This document shows, piece by piece, positions 1 through 6,452 of a DNA stretch of 9,230 nt. The notes under the pieces were generated by a model, which worked only from the letters and a program-made list of their open reading frames with translations, was not told the DNA's origin and did not search any database. The stretch's first letter is position 1. The number at the start of each line of letters is the position of its first letter. This stretch comes from DASQVO01 sp035640715 (GTDB lineage: Bacteria; Actinomycetota; Actinomycetes; Streptosporangiales; Streptosporangiaceae). Location of the stretch: positions 1 through 9,230 of the forward strand of contig DASQVO010000194.1 of assembly GCA_035640715.1 (NCBI GenBank). Reading direction: 5' to 3'. The position numbers were made by a program, and so were the translations under genes.

Positions 1-942
1 ATGGAGATTGGTTTCGGGGCCCCGGTGTCGGGAGCGTGGGCCACGCCCAGGGATCTTGCCAGCTTCGCCGCCCGCGCCGAACAAGCCGGCTATGCGTCGC
101 TGTGGACGTTCCAGCGGCTGCTGGTGCCGGAGGGCTCCAGCATGGAGCCGGTCTATCAGAGCGTGCTGGACCCGATGGTGAGCCTCGGCTACGCGGCGGC
201 CGGCACGTCGGGGATCCGGCTCGGCGTCGCGCTGCTCAACATGCCCTTCATATCGCCCGGTTACCTCGCCAAGCAGGCCACCACGGTTGACGTGCTCTCC
301 GGCGGCCGGCTGGACCTGGGCCTGGGCATCGGCTGGATGCCCGAGGAGTTCGTCCTGACCGGGGCGTCGATGGCGCGGCGCGGCGCGCGCGCCGAGGAGT
401 ACCTGGCAGTGCTGCGGACCCTATGGGCCGATGAGGTCAGCCGGTTCGACGGTGAGTTCTACACCGTTCCGGCCGGGCGGCAGGAGCCGAAGCCCGTCCA
501 GCGGCCGGGGCCGCCGGTCATCCTCGGCGGCATGTCCCTCGCCGCCATGAAACGCGCCGGCCGGGCCGCCGACGGCTGGATGACGTCAAGCCGCGCGGAC
601 CTGTCCCGGATCGGCGAGAGCATCAAGGTCGTCCGCACGGCGGCCGCCGATGCCGGGCGCGACCCGGACAGGATACGGATCATCTGCCGCGGCGTGGTCC
701 GCGCGGGAGCAGAGGCACGCTCCCCCGAGACCGGTGAGCGGCTGCTGCTGTCCGGCAGCTATGCGCAGATCCGCGCGGACGCCGACTGGCTCGCCGAGCG
801 CGGGGTGACCGAGCTCTTTTACGACCTCAACTGGGATCCCTTCGTCGGTTCCCCCGATGTAGACCACGAGGCTGCCACCGCACGGGCGGGAGAAATCCTG
901 GCAGCGCTCGCGCCCGGCACCGAGCGTCGTCCGGCCATCTGA
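1..942 (+). CDS. LLM-class F420-dependent oxidoreductase (Rv2161c-like)
   Basis: This 313-aa protein belongs to the bacterial luciferase-like monooxygenase family, which folds as a TIM barrel and in actinobacteria usually uses coenzyme F420 (sometimes FMN) for hydride transfer. Visible family signatures are the N-terminal strand MEIGFGAPVSGAWATP, AARAEQAGYASLWT near residue 30, the block LSGGRLDLGLGIGWMPEEF around residues 98-117, a FDGEFYTVP segment near 150, and PPVILGGMSLAAMKRAGRAADGWM around 172-194. The pattern best fits the probable F420-dependent oxidoreductase subfamily (TIGR03619 type). The ATG is base 1 of the window, so no ribosome binding site can be seen, but the N-terminus looks complete for the family. 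The substrate cannot be read from the sequence. It is followed after 58 bp by a hydrolase remnant on the same strand, possibly co-transcribed. FMN-dependent alternatives cannot be excluded. Confidence 0.9.
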   Translation: MEIGFGAPVSGAWATPRDLASFAARAEQAGYASLWTFQRLLVPEGSSMEPVYQSVLDPMVSLGYAAAGTSGIRLGVALLNMPFISPGYLAKQATTVDVLSGGRLDLGLGIGWMPEEFVLTGASMARRGARAEEYLAVLRTLWADEVSRFDGEFYTVPAGRQEPKPVQRPGPPVILGGMSLAAMKRAGRAADGWMTSSRADLSRIGESIKVVRTAAADAGRDPDRIRIICRGVVRAGAEARSPETGERLLLSGSYAQIRADADWLAERGVTELFYDLNWDPFVGSPDVDHEAATARAGEILAALAPGTERRPAI

Positions 943-1000
943 ACAGCCAGCGGCGGCGCAACGTCGGCCGCCCCGATACTGCCACCGCCCGTGGCCCAGG

Positions 1001-1702
1001 GTGTGGCCGCCCATGCTCCCGGCCGCTGTGCCGGTAGCATCCGATGTCGTGGCTGAGCCTGGAGTGGTCCGCCGGTTCAATGTCCGGATTTCCCTGCGTG
1101 ACGGCATCACGCTGTCGGCCGATCTGGCCTTGCCCGAGTCGCTGCCCGCGCCTGCGGTCGTGTTGCGCACGCCGTATGGCAAGACCGGTGAGCGGCAGTC
1201 GAACCGCGGTGCCGTCTTCGCGAAAGCAGGGTACGCGCTCGTGCTTGCCGATGTCCGGGGCCGCGGTGACTCCGATGGTGTTTTCCAGCCGTACCGCAAC
1301 GATGGCCGGGACGGCGCCGAGGTCATCGCCTGGGTGGCGGAGCAGGAATGGTGCACCGGCGACGTCGCGACGTACGGGGCCAGCTATTCCGGCCGCATCC
1401 AGTGGCTGACCGCGCTGGAGCGGCCTCCGGCGCTGCGCGCGATGATGTGCCTGGTGACCCCCAGCGATCCGTTCGTGGAGATCCCGACCGGGTTGCCCAC
1501 CCCGATGCACATCAACTGGCATCGTTTCGTCGATGGCCGGATGCCGCACCGGCTCCGTGTCGAGATCGCGTCCTCGGCATTCCCCAAGTACGACGTGAAC
1601 CTCGGCGCCGGCGGGGACATGATCACCGAGACCAAGGGCGTGCCCGCCCGGAACCGGCTCTGGCACACACCATCCCATCCCTCTCGGCTCATCCTGGACT
1701 AG
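1001..1702 (+). pseudogene. CocE/NonD-family hydrolase with large in-frame internal deletion
   Basis: The 233-aa product starts like a CocE/NonD (X-Pro dipeptidyl-peptidase S15) serine hydrolase. It has VRRFNVRISLRDGITLSADL at residues 22-41, RTPYGK at 56-61 (the Tyr normally helps form the oxyanion hole), DVRGRGDSDG at 84-93, and the nucleophile elbow GASYSG at 126-131 with Ser128. Full members are about 550-600 aa. After VDGR (177-180) the sequence changes to HRLRVEIASSAFPKYDVN (183-200) and ends HPSRLILD. That second block resembles the extreme C-terminus of the family's beta-sandwich domain (PepX_C). I infer that some 300 or more residues are missing, including the catalytic Asp and His, while the frame is kept. 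It is probably inactive. The GTG at 1001 lacks a good ribosome binding site; ATG 1013 or GTG 1049 are alternative starts. A genuinely short, functional variant is possible but less likely. Confidence 0.7.
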
Positions 1703-1730
1703 GGCCGCCACCCCGTCTGCGCGACCCCGA

Positions 1731-1747
1731 GGCGCTGACCGGGCGCC
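1731..1747. terminator. weak GC hairpin between convergent genes
   Basis: GGCGC and GCGCC form a 5-bp inverted repeat around a 7-nt loop in the 59-bp gap between the convergent hydrolase remnant and the LAL regulator. There is no T-tract. Actinobacterial terminators often lack one, but a stem this short may be chance in GC-rich DNA. Confidence 0.2.
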
Positions 1748-1761
1748 AGCACCCGTTCGGC

Positions 1762-4700
1762 CTAATGCCGCAAGGAAATCCCCCCGCGGTAAGCGATGGC
1801 GGCCGCTTCGGTCCGGCTGCCGACGCCGAGCTTGGCGAGGATGTTGGACACGTGCACGCTCGCCGTCTTCGGGGTGATAAAAAGCGCCGCGCCGATTTCC
1901 CGGTTACTGCGGCCCTCGGCGATGAGCCGCAGGACTTCCCGCTCGCGCGCCGTGAGCGCCGCCAGGACTTCCGCGGCCTGCGCTGCCGGCAGTGCGCTGG
2001 ACCGTTCCGCTGACTGGCCAGAAGCTCCGGCGGCGGGCCCGGAGCGCCGGTCCGGTCCGGGCTGGCGGCGCGCCGTTCCCCCGGCCAGCCGTGCCCGGAC
2101 GGCCAGGTCGTCGAGTGCAGCGCGGAGCGGCGCGGCTCCGAGCTGGCCGGCGATGTCCCGGGCCTGCTGCCACTCATCCTGCGCCCGCTCGCGGTCGCCG
2201 GCCTCCGCGAGCGCCTCCGCGAGCCGCCACTTGGCGCGGGCGGTTTCGTAGACGAATGCCGGCCCGAACTCCGCCAGCACGGCCTCCCAGGCGGCCGGGT
2301 CGTTCTTGCCCTGGGCCCGGCGCCATTCCGCCTCTGCGCGGGCGAGCCAGCCGCGTCCCTCGTTCCCGATGACGAACTTCGGCCGACGCCGGTAGGCCGC
2401 GCCTTCACGCGCCACCTCCACGAGGGTCCTCGCCGCCTCCACCTCGGCCTTCGCGCGATCTTCGTGCCCGGACGCCCGCGCCTGCCTAGCGCGGTCGGCA
2501 CGCGCACTCAGCCCGACGGCGGCCACCCGGATGACCGAGGGCGCGTAGCCCTCAGATACCTCCGTGTCAGCACGGATCGCGGCCGCGGCTTCGTCCAGCG
2601 CGAGCGCCGTGTCACCCTGCCACAGCGCGCGCTCCGCAAGCAGGCCTCGCGCGATGTAGGCGCAGAAGTGGTCGGATGGCCAGAACGGCTCGAGCCACAC
2701 CCGCCGCTCCCCCGCCGCAGGCCGTCCGCGTGCGACGTCGATGAACAGGGCCATGGCGGACAGCAGGGCCTCCGGAAGGGTGGTGACCCGGACGGCGAAT
2801 CCGTCGGCGAGCTGCTGTGCGTGATCCCAGTCGCCGTCCGCGAAGTGTGCCTGGAAGTGCAGGTGCTGCACGTCAAGGCCGTATGGCGCCAGGATCAGGC
2901 CCGTCTCCTCGGCCCGCCGCACTCCCTCATGGGCGACGCCAGCGGCTGCGGCGAGCTCACCGCGCTCCATATGCGCCCGTGCGAGGTGGAAAGCGGTCCG
3001 CAGCTCCACACCGAGCACCCTGGCGTCGCGCGCCTGGCCGTGCGCCGCCGTGAACAGCTCGATCGCTTCCTCGTTCCGGCCCTCCCGCTGGCTGATCAAG
3101 CCGAGTGAGACAAGGCTGTCTGCCTCCACCCAGGGCGCACGGGCGGCACGGGCAGCCGCACGGCCGCGCTCTGCCCACTCCGCTGCGCGGTCATCCTCTC
3201 CCGCCACAAGGAGCGCGTTGGCGTAGGTCGAGATGGCGCGGGCCCGCTGCCACGTCGGCGGTTCCTCCGGCAGCAGGCCGACGGTCTCGCGAGTGACCTC
3301 GACGGCATCGGTGATTGCGTCATGCCGGTCGAGCTGGAGCAGGAAGTAGCCGAGCCGCTCACCGATCCTGCTGGCCAGCAGCGGATCCTGTCCGGCACCG
3401 AGGACCGCGCGCAGCCGGCGGAGCTGGTGCACGGCACGGGGAACGTCTCCGCTCGCCGCCGCATTGCTCGCCGAGTACAGAACCAGCTTGCCGCGCGGCA
3501 TCCCGGCGAGCTTCTCCGGGTCACTCACCCTTTCCCAAAGTGCCAGCGCCTGATCGTAGTGCCGGTGCGCCTCGGCGGGAGCGCCGAGCCGCTCCGCCTC
3601 CTCGCCTGCCCGCACGGACGCCGAGAAGGCCCCCGGGATGTCATGGCTGGCCAGGCAGTGATGAGCCAGCTCCGCAGCGGTACCGGGGATGGCGGCCAGC
3701 CGCTGCTCGTCGGCCAGCAGCGCGGCCAGCGCAGCGTGCAGCCGCGTCCGCTCGCCAGGAAGCAGATCAGCGTAGACGGCCTCGCGCAGCAGGGCATGAC
3801 GGAACGCGTAACCGTCTGTGCCGTCCGGGACCAGAAGCTGCTGCGCAACGGCTTCCCGCACGGCGTCCTCGTAGCCGGCCACCGGCAGGCCCGAAACGGC
3901 GCGCACCAGCTCATCATCGGCACGGCGGCCAGTCACCGCGGCGGTCCTCAGCACCCGCTGCGCCGCATCGGACAGCCGCTCCACCCGGCTCAGCAGCAGC
4001 GCCGCCAGCCCTGCGGGCAGCGCCTGCCCGTCGGCAAGCTCGTCCGCCGACGCGGCGAGCAGCTCCTCGGCGTAGTAGGCGTTTCCTTCGGCCCTGGCGA
4101 CGATGCTGTTCATCGCCGTCGCGTCGAGCCCGGCCGCACCGGTCTGGGCCAGGGCGGCCAGATGCTCTGCGAGGGCGGCTGGGTCGAGCGGGCCGAGCTG
4201 CAGCAGGGTCACGCTCGGCAGTCGTTGCAGCTCGGCGACGACCGGCCGGAGCGGATGGCGGCGGTGCAGGTCATCGCTGCGGTACGTGCCGATCAGCGCG
4301 ACCCGCTCCCGGTGCAGCACCCTGCTGAGAAACGTCACGAGGTCGCGGCTGGAGGTGTCAGCCCAGTGCAGGTCCTCCAGTATGAGCAGAACCGGCCTGA
4401 TCTCGGCCAGCTCGGCCAGGAGACCGAGGACCGCGCCGAACATCTGCTGGCGCGCTATGCCGGCACCTTCGCCGCCGTCCGGCTGGCCGGTGCCGCCTTC
4501 TGGGAGCAGGCGGCCGAGCACCGGCCGGCCGGCAAGGGCCTCGAGGACCCCGGGCGCGGCGCCGGGTGCCCGGGTGGCGTCGCGGAGCGCGTCGGCGAGC
4601 GGCAGGTAGGGAACGCTTTCGCCAAGCTCGGCGCAATGGCCGGAAAGCACCGTGAAACCCCGCTCGGCTGCGAGGTCTGTCACCTCGGCGACCAGGCGGG

Positions 4701-4836
4701 TTTTGCCGACGCCCGCGTCGCCGCTGACGAGCGCGGCCACCGCCCGGCCTGACGCAGCATCATCGAGCAGGCCCAGCATCCGGGCGAGCTCACCGTCCCG
4801 CCCGACCATCCGTCCGCTCATAGCCCGCCGCAGCAT
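1762..4836 (-). CDS. LuxR-family transcriptional regulator with N-terminal AAA ATPase (LAL type)
   Basis: A 1024-aa large ATP-binding LuxR-type regulator. The N-terminal P-loop ATPase starts with VGRDGELARM (11-20). It shows Walker A GDAGVGKT (39-46), Walker B LLILEDLHWAD (150-160) and the strand LIGTYRSDD (181-189). The middle, roughly 400-900, is Ala/Glu-rich and helical with repeated LA.A...G.-like units, consistent with TPR-type repeats that sense ligands or partners. The last ~64 residues (961-1024) are a LuxR/GerE helix-turn-helix: LTAREREVLRLIAEGRSNREIG followed by TPKTASVHVSNILAKLGV. The family activates target promoters, often in catabolic or secondary-metabolite clusters; the target here is unknown. 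ATG 4836 (MLRRAMSGRM) is used; ATG 4821 and 4809 are alternative starts, and homology begins only at residue 11. It is divergent from msrB and convergent with the hydrolase remnant. The reading frame is intact. Confidence 0.93.
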   Translation of the reverse strand: MLRRAMSGRMVGRDGELARMLGLLDDAASGRAVAALVSGDAGVGKTRLVAEVTDLAAERGFTVLSGHCAELGESVPYLPLADALRDATRAPGAAPGVLEALAGRPVLGRLLPEGGTGQPDGGEGAGIARQQMFGAVLGLLAELAEIRPVLLILEDLHWADTSSRDLVTFLSRVLHRERVALIGTYRSDDLHRRHPLRPVVAELQRLPSVTLLQLGPLDPAALAEHLAALAQTGAAGLDATAMNSIVARAEGNAYYAEELLAASADELADGQALPAGLAALLLSRVERLSDAAQRVLRTAAVTGRRADDELVRAVSGLPVAGYEDAVREAVAQQLLVPDGTDGYAFRHALLREAVYADLLPGERTRLHAALAALLADEQRLAAIPGTAAELAHHCLASHDIPGAFSASVRAGEEAERLGAPAEAHRHYDQALALWERVSDPEKLAGMPRGKLVLYSASNAAASGDVPRAVHQLRRLRAVLGAGQDPLLASRIGERLGYFLLQLDRHDAITDAVEVTRETVGLLPEEPPTWQRARAISTYANALLVAGEDDRAAEWAERGRAAARAARAPWVEADSLVSLGLISQREGRNEEAIELFTAAHGQARDARVLGVELRTAFHLARAHMERGELAAAAGVAHEGVRRAEETGLILAPYGLDVQHLHFQAHFADGDWDHAQQLADGFAVRVTTLPEALLSAMALFIDVARGRPAAGERRVWLEPFWPSDHFCAYIARGLLAERALWQGDTALALDEAAAAIRADTEVSEGYAPSVIRVAAVGLSARADRARQARASGHEDRAKAEVEAARTLVEVAREGAAYRRRPKFVIGNEGRGWLARAEAEWRRAQGKNDPAAWEAVLAEFGPAFVYETARAKWRLAEALAEAGDRERAQDEWQQARDIAGQLGAAPLRAALDDLAVRARLAGGTARRQPGPDRRSGPAAGASGQSAERSSALPAAQAAEVLAALTAREREVLRLIAEGRSNREIGAALFITPKTASVHVSNILAKLGVGSRTEAAAIAYRGGISLRH

Positions 4837-4963
4837 GAGCCGAGTATCGCACCGGTTTCCGACAGTTCCGACTGATTAACGCCTCGCACGTCCGCATGCG
4901 GCGAACGTCCCAGGCGGACAGGCCCGGCCTTCCCGTAAGACATCCATAGGTAGCCTCAGGCTT
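4837..4963. promoter_or_regulatory. divergent LAL regulator / msrB intergenic region with repeats
   Basis: This 127-bp gap must hold both divergent promoters. Two perfect heptamers TTCCGAC lie in direct orientation, separated by AG, at 4857-4872. A 10-bp perfect palindrome CCGCATGCGG lies at 4892-4901. GTCCGC (4890-4895) is mirrored by GCGGAC (4914-4919). These are candidate operator elements, possibly for autoregulation by the LAL protein, but nothing in the sequence identifies the binder. Confidence 0.4.
4951..4956 (+). promoter_or_regulatory. candidate -10 element for msrB (leaderless start)
   Basis: TAGCCT matches the actinobacterial -10 pattern TAnnnT and ends 7 nt before the msrB ATG, the spacing expected if transcription begins at the start codon itself. 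No convincing -35 is visible 17-18 bp upstream, and there is no well-placed Shine-Dalgarno sequence, which also favours a leaderless transcript. A weaker match, GATACT on the minus strand (4848-4843), sits 6 nt before the LAL ATG. Confidence 0.3.
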
Positions 4964-5380
4964 ATGGATAGGGTCGTCCGAACGGAGGCGGAGTGGCACG
5001 AGCTGCTGACGCCCCAGGAATACGCGGTGCTCCGCCAGGCCGGGACGGAGGCGCCCTGGACCGGCGAGTACACCGATACCAAGACCGAGGGCGTCTACCG
5101 CTGCCGGGCGTGCGGGGCCGAGCTTTTCCGTTCCGCTGAGAAATTCGAGTCGCACTGCGGCTGGCCGTCCTTCTACCAGCCGTCCGATGACGACGCCGTG
5201 GTCCTCATCGAGGACCGGTCGCACGGCATGGTGCGGACAGAGGTCCGGTGTGCACGGTGTGATTCTCACCTGGGTCACGTGTTCCAGGGCGAGGGCTACG
5301 ACATCCCCACCGACCAGCGCTGGTGCATCAACTCGGTCTCGCTCACCTTGGAACCGGCCGAGGACGCCGGCACCGGGTGA
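4964..5380 (+). CDS. msrB: peptide-methionine (R)-S-oxide reductase MsrB
   Basis: This 138-aa cytoplasmic enzyme reduces methionine-R-sulfoxide in proteins back to methionine, with electrons normally from thioredoxin. The whole single-domain fold is present. Two zinc-binding CxxC pairs are C47-R-A-C50 and C96-A-R-C99. FESHCGWPSFYQP (61-73) contains C65, the probable resolving cysteine. SHLGHVF is at 101-107, and RWCINSVSL (119-127) contains the catalytic C121. The length is normal for the family. Start ATG 4964 gives MDRVVRTEAEWHELLTPQEYAVLR, the usual N-terminus. The last six codons including the stop are followed immediately by a near-identical tandem copy. In M. tuberculosis the homologous gene (Rv2674) also lies near hemQ/hemY, so the neighbourhood with the haem genes at 6453-8906 appears partly conserved. 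There is no signal peptide. Confidence 0.96.
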   Translation: MDRVVRTEAEWHELLTPQEYAVLRQAGTEAPWTGEYTDTKTEGVYRCRACGAELFRSAEKFESHCGWPSFYQPSDDDAVVLIEDRSHGMVRTEVRCARCDSHLGHVFQGEGYDIPTDQRWCINSVSLTLEPAEDAGTG

Positions 5381-5398
5381 GACGCCGGCGCCGGGTGA
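5363..5398 (+). repeat. 18-bp tandem duplication across the msrB stop codon
   Basis: GACGCCGGCACCGGGTGA (5363-5380, encoding D-A-G-T-G-stop) is followed directly by GACGCCGGCGCCGGGTGA (5381-5398). The copies differ at one base in 18. The first copy supplies the msrB stop codon and the second repeats the stop out in the 3' flank. This looks like replication slippage in GC-rich DNA. Confidence 0.85.
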
Positions 5399-5467
5399 GA
5401 GGCCGCGCATGTACGGCAGGTAACGTACTGGACAGGAAACCGGGAACAGCCGGGACAGCGTGAGAGA

Positions 5468-5875
5468 GTGAGCACGGTGAACGGCGAGCTATGCATGATA
5501 CGCGGCGGTGACCTCTCCGACGATACGGCGCAGACGAGTGGTATGCAGCGGTCCGCGGCCATCTCGGGCGGGACCGTCGGGGCCAAGGCACTGTGGATGG
5601 GCCGCACCGTGGTGCAGCCCGGCACCTCCTCGGGCGACCATCACCACGGCGACTCGGAGACGGCCATCTATGTGGTGTCCGGCACCCCGGCGTTCGTATT
5701 CCGCGACCCGGCCACCGGCGAGCTGGTCCGGCTGGAAACGCAGCCGGGTGACTATGTCTGGGTCCCCCCGCACGTACCGCACCGCGAGGAGAACCCGTCA
5801 CCGGACACGGAGGCGGTGATCGTCATCGCCCGCTCAACGCAGGAAGCCATCGTCGTCAACGTGCCCGCGCTCTGA
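5468..5875 (+). CDS. small single-domain cupin protein
   Basis: A 135-aa protein with one conserved cupin beta-barrel. Cupin motif 1 is visible as PGTSSGDHHHGDSETAIYVVSG (51-72), with the likely metal ligands H58, H60 and E64. Motif 2 is PGDYVWVPPHVPHREEN (93-109), giving the fourth ligand H105 and the trailing N109. The complete 3-His/1-Glu set suggests a metal-binding cupin that could be an enzyme (isomerase- or dioxygenase-like) or a small-molecule binder; the substrate is not evident. GTG 5468 is the longest start. GTG 5477 is better spaced from the purine run GAGAGAG at 5462-5468, and ATG 5495 is a third option. It lies 87 bp after msrB on the same strand and converges with arfB. There is no signal peptide or membrane segment. 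Confidence 0.88.
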   Translation: MSTVNGELCMIRGGDLSDDTAQTSGMQRSAAISGGTVGAKALWMGRTVVQPGTSSGDHHHGDSETAIYVVSGTPAFVFRDPATGELVRLETQPGDYVWVPPHVPHREENPSPDTEAVIVIARSTQEAIVVNVPAL

Positions 5876-5908
5876 TTTCCCGCCGCTGAGGGTCCACGGC
5901 CGCCGGCT

Positions 5909-5923
5909 CCCGGCGATGCCGGG
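5909..5923. terminator. hairpin between convergent cupin gene and arfB
   Basis: CCCGGC-GAT-GCCGGG is a perfect 6-bp stem with a 3-nt loop in the 62-bp gap between the two convergent stop codons. A second small inverted repeat CTGAG-AG-CTCAG (5930-5941) overlaps the arfB stop. No T-run follows either. It could act as a bidirectional GC-hairpin terminator, which is common in high-GC actinobacteria. Confidence 0.4.
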
Positions 5924-5937
5924 CAGCAGCTGAGAGC

Positions 5938-6372
5938 TCAGTCCTCGTTGCCGCGATCGACACGGCGCGATTGCTTGATCGCGCCCCGGTGGCGCTTGTC
6001 GGCGACCCGCCGCTCCCGTGCCGCACGGCCGGGGCGGGTCGGGACGCGCGGGCGCCGGGGCGGCGCGACCGCATCCCGGAGCAGTGCCGCCAGCCGGGCG
6101 CGGGCAGCCTTCCGGTTCGCGAGCTGGCTCCGCTGCTCCGACGCCACGATGGTCAGCACGCCCGCGGACAGCCGGCCACCGAGCCGTTCCAGCGCCCGGT
6201 CTCTGGCACATACCGGGAGCGCCGCCGAGCGGGCGACGTCGAAGGAGAGCTCCACCCGGCTGTCGGCGGTGTTGACGGACTGCCCGCCGGGCCCGGATGA
6301 CCGCGAGAAGCGCTCACGCAGCTCCCCGGCGGGAATCACCAGCCAGCTGTTCACCCGGAGATCCTCAGCCAC
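5938..6372 (-). CDS. arfB: GGQ-domain alternative ribosome-rescue factor ArfB (YaeJ/ICT1 family)
   Basis: The 144-aa product resembles codon-independent peptidyl-tRNA hydrolases that enter stalled ribosomes and release the nascent chain. VIPAGELRERFSRSSGPGGQSVNTADSRVEL (12-42) holds the GGQ catalytic motif at 29-31. SEQRSQLANRKAARARLAALL (78-98) is the second conserved block. The tail from about 105 is Arg/Lys-rich (PRRPRVPTRPGRAARERRV, then DKRHRGAIKQSRR), as expected of the ArfB C-terminus that occupies the empty mRNA channel. No stop-codon-recognition domain is present, unlike RF1/RF2. The frame is open up to 6729, but that part overlaps hemQ. I chose GTG 6372 (MAEDLRVNSW), preceded closely by GGAG; ATG 6384 and GTG 6354 (with AGGA 7 nt upstream) are alternatives. 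It lies 80 bp after hemQ on the same strand. Confidence 0.88.
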   Translation of the reverse strand: MAEDLRVNSWLVIPAGELRERFSRSSGPGGQSVNTADSRVELSFDVARSAALPVCARDRALERLGGRLSAGVLTIVASEQRSQLANRKAARARLAALLRDAVAPPRRPRVPTRPGRAARERRVADKRHRGAIKQSRRVDRGNED

Positions 6373-6452
6373 GTCTCCAAGCATGCCCGACCCGGGTACG
6401 TCGCAGGCAAGCGAGACGTCACGCCCAGGCGCGGGATGAGCGGCCCGGCGCG

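Noticed and set aside
827..1711. Minus-strand open frame of 294 aa opposite the hydrolase remnant
   Set aside because: Its composition is low-complexity Arg/Gly/His typical of antisense shadows, and the + strand shows family motifs throughout.
1348..2013. + strand frame of 221 aa bridging the hydrolase end and the LAL gene
   Set aside because: Considered as a possible frameshifted continuation of the hydrolase, but the translation shows no CocE features and it overlaps the well-supported LAL HTH region.
3322..4752. Long + strand open frame (476 aa) antisense to the LAL regulator, with others at 2464-3108 and 3315-4328
   Set aside because: These are frames shadowing a GC-rich coding strand. 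They have no recognisable domains, and the minus-strand LAL gene has clear Walker and HTH motifs through the same DNA.
5381..5467. Possible promoter for the cupin gene (TAACGT at 5421-5426) and short CCGGGAACAG/CCGGGACAG repeats at 5440-5458
   Set aside because: No -35 partner is visible, and the repeats are short and imperfect. The cupin could equally be read from the msrB promoter.
6373..6452. Imperfect inverted repeat ACGTC...GACGT (6398-6402 and 6415-6419) between hemQ and arfB
   Set aside because: The 5-bp arms with a mismatch next to them are weak for GC-rich DNA, and there is no T-run. I do not call it a terminator or operator.
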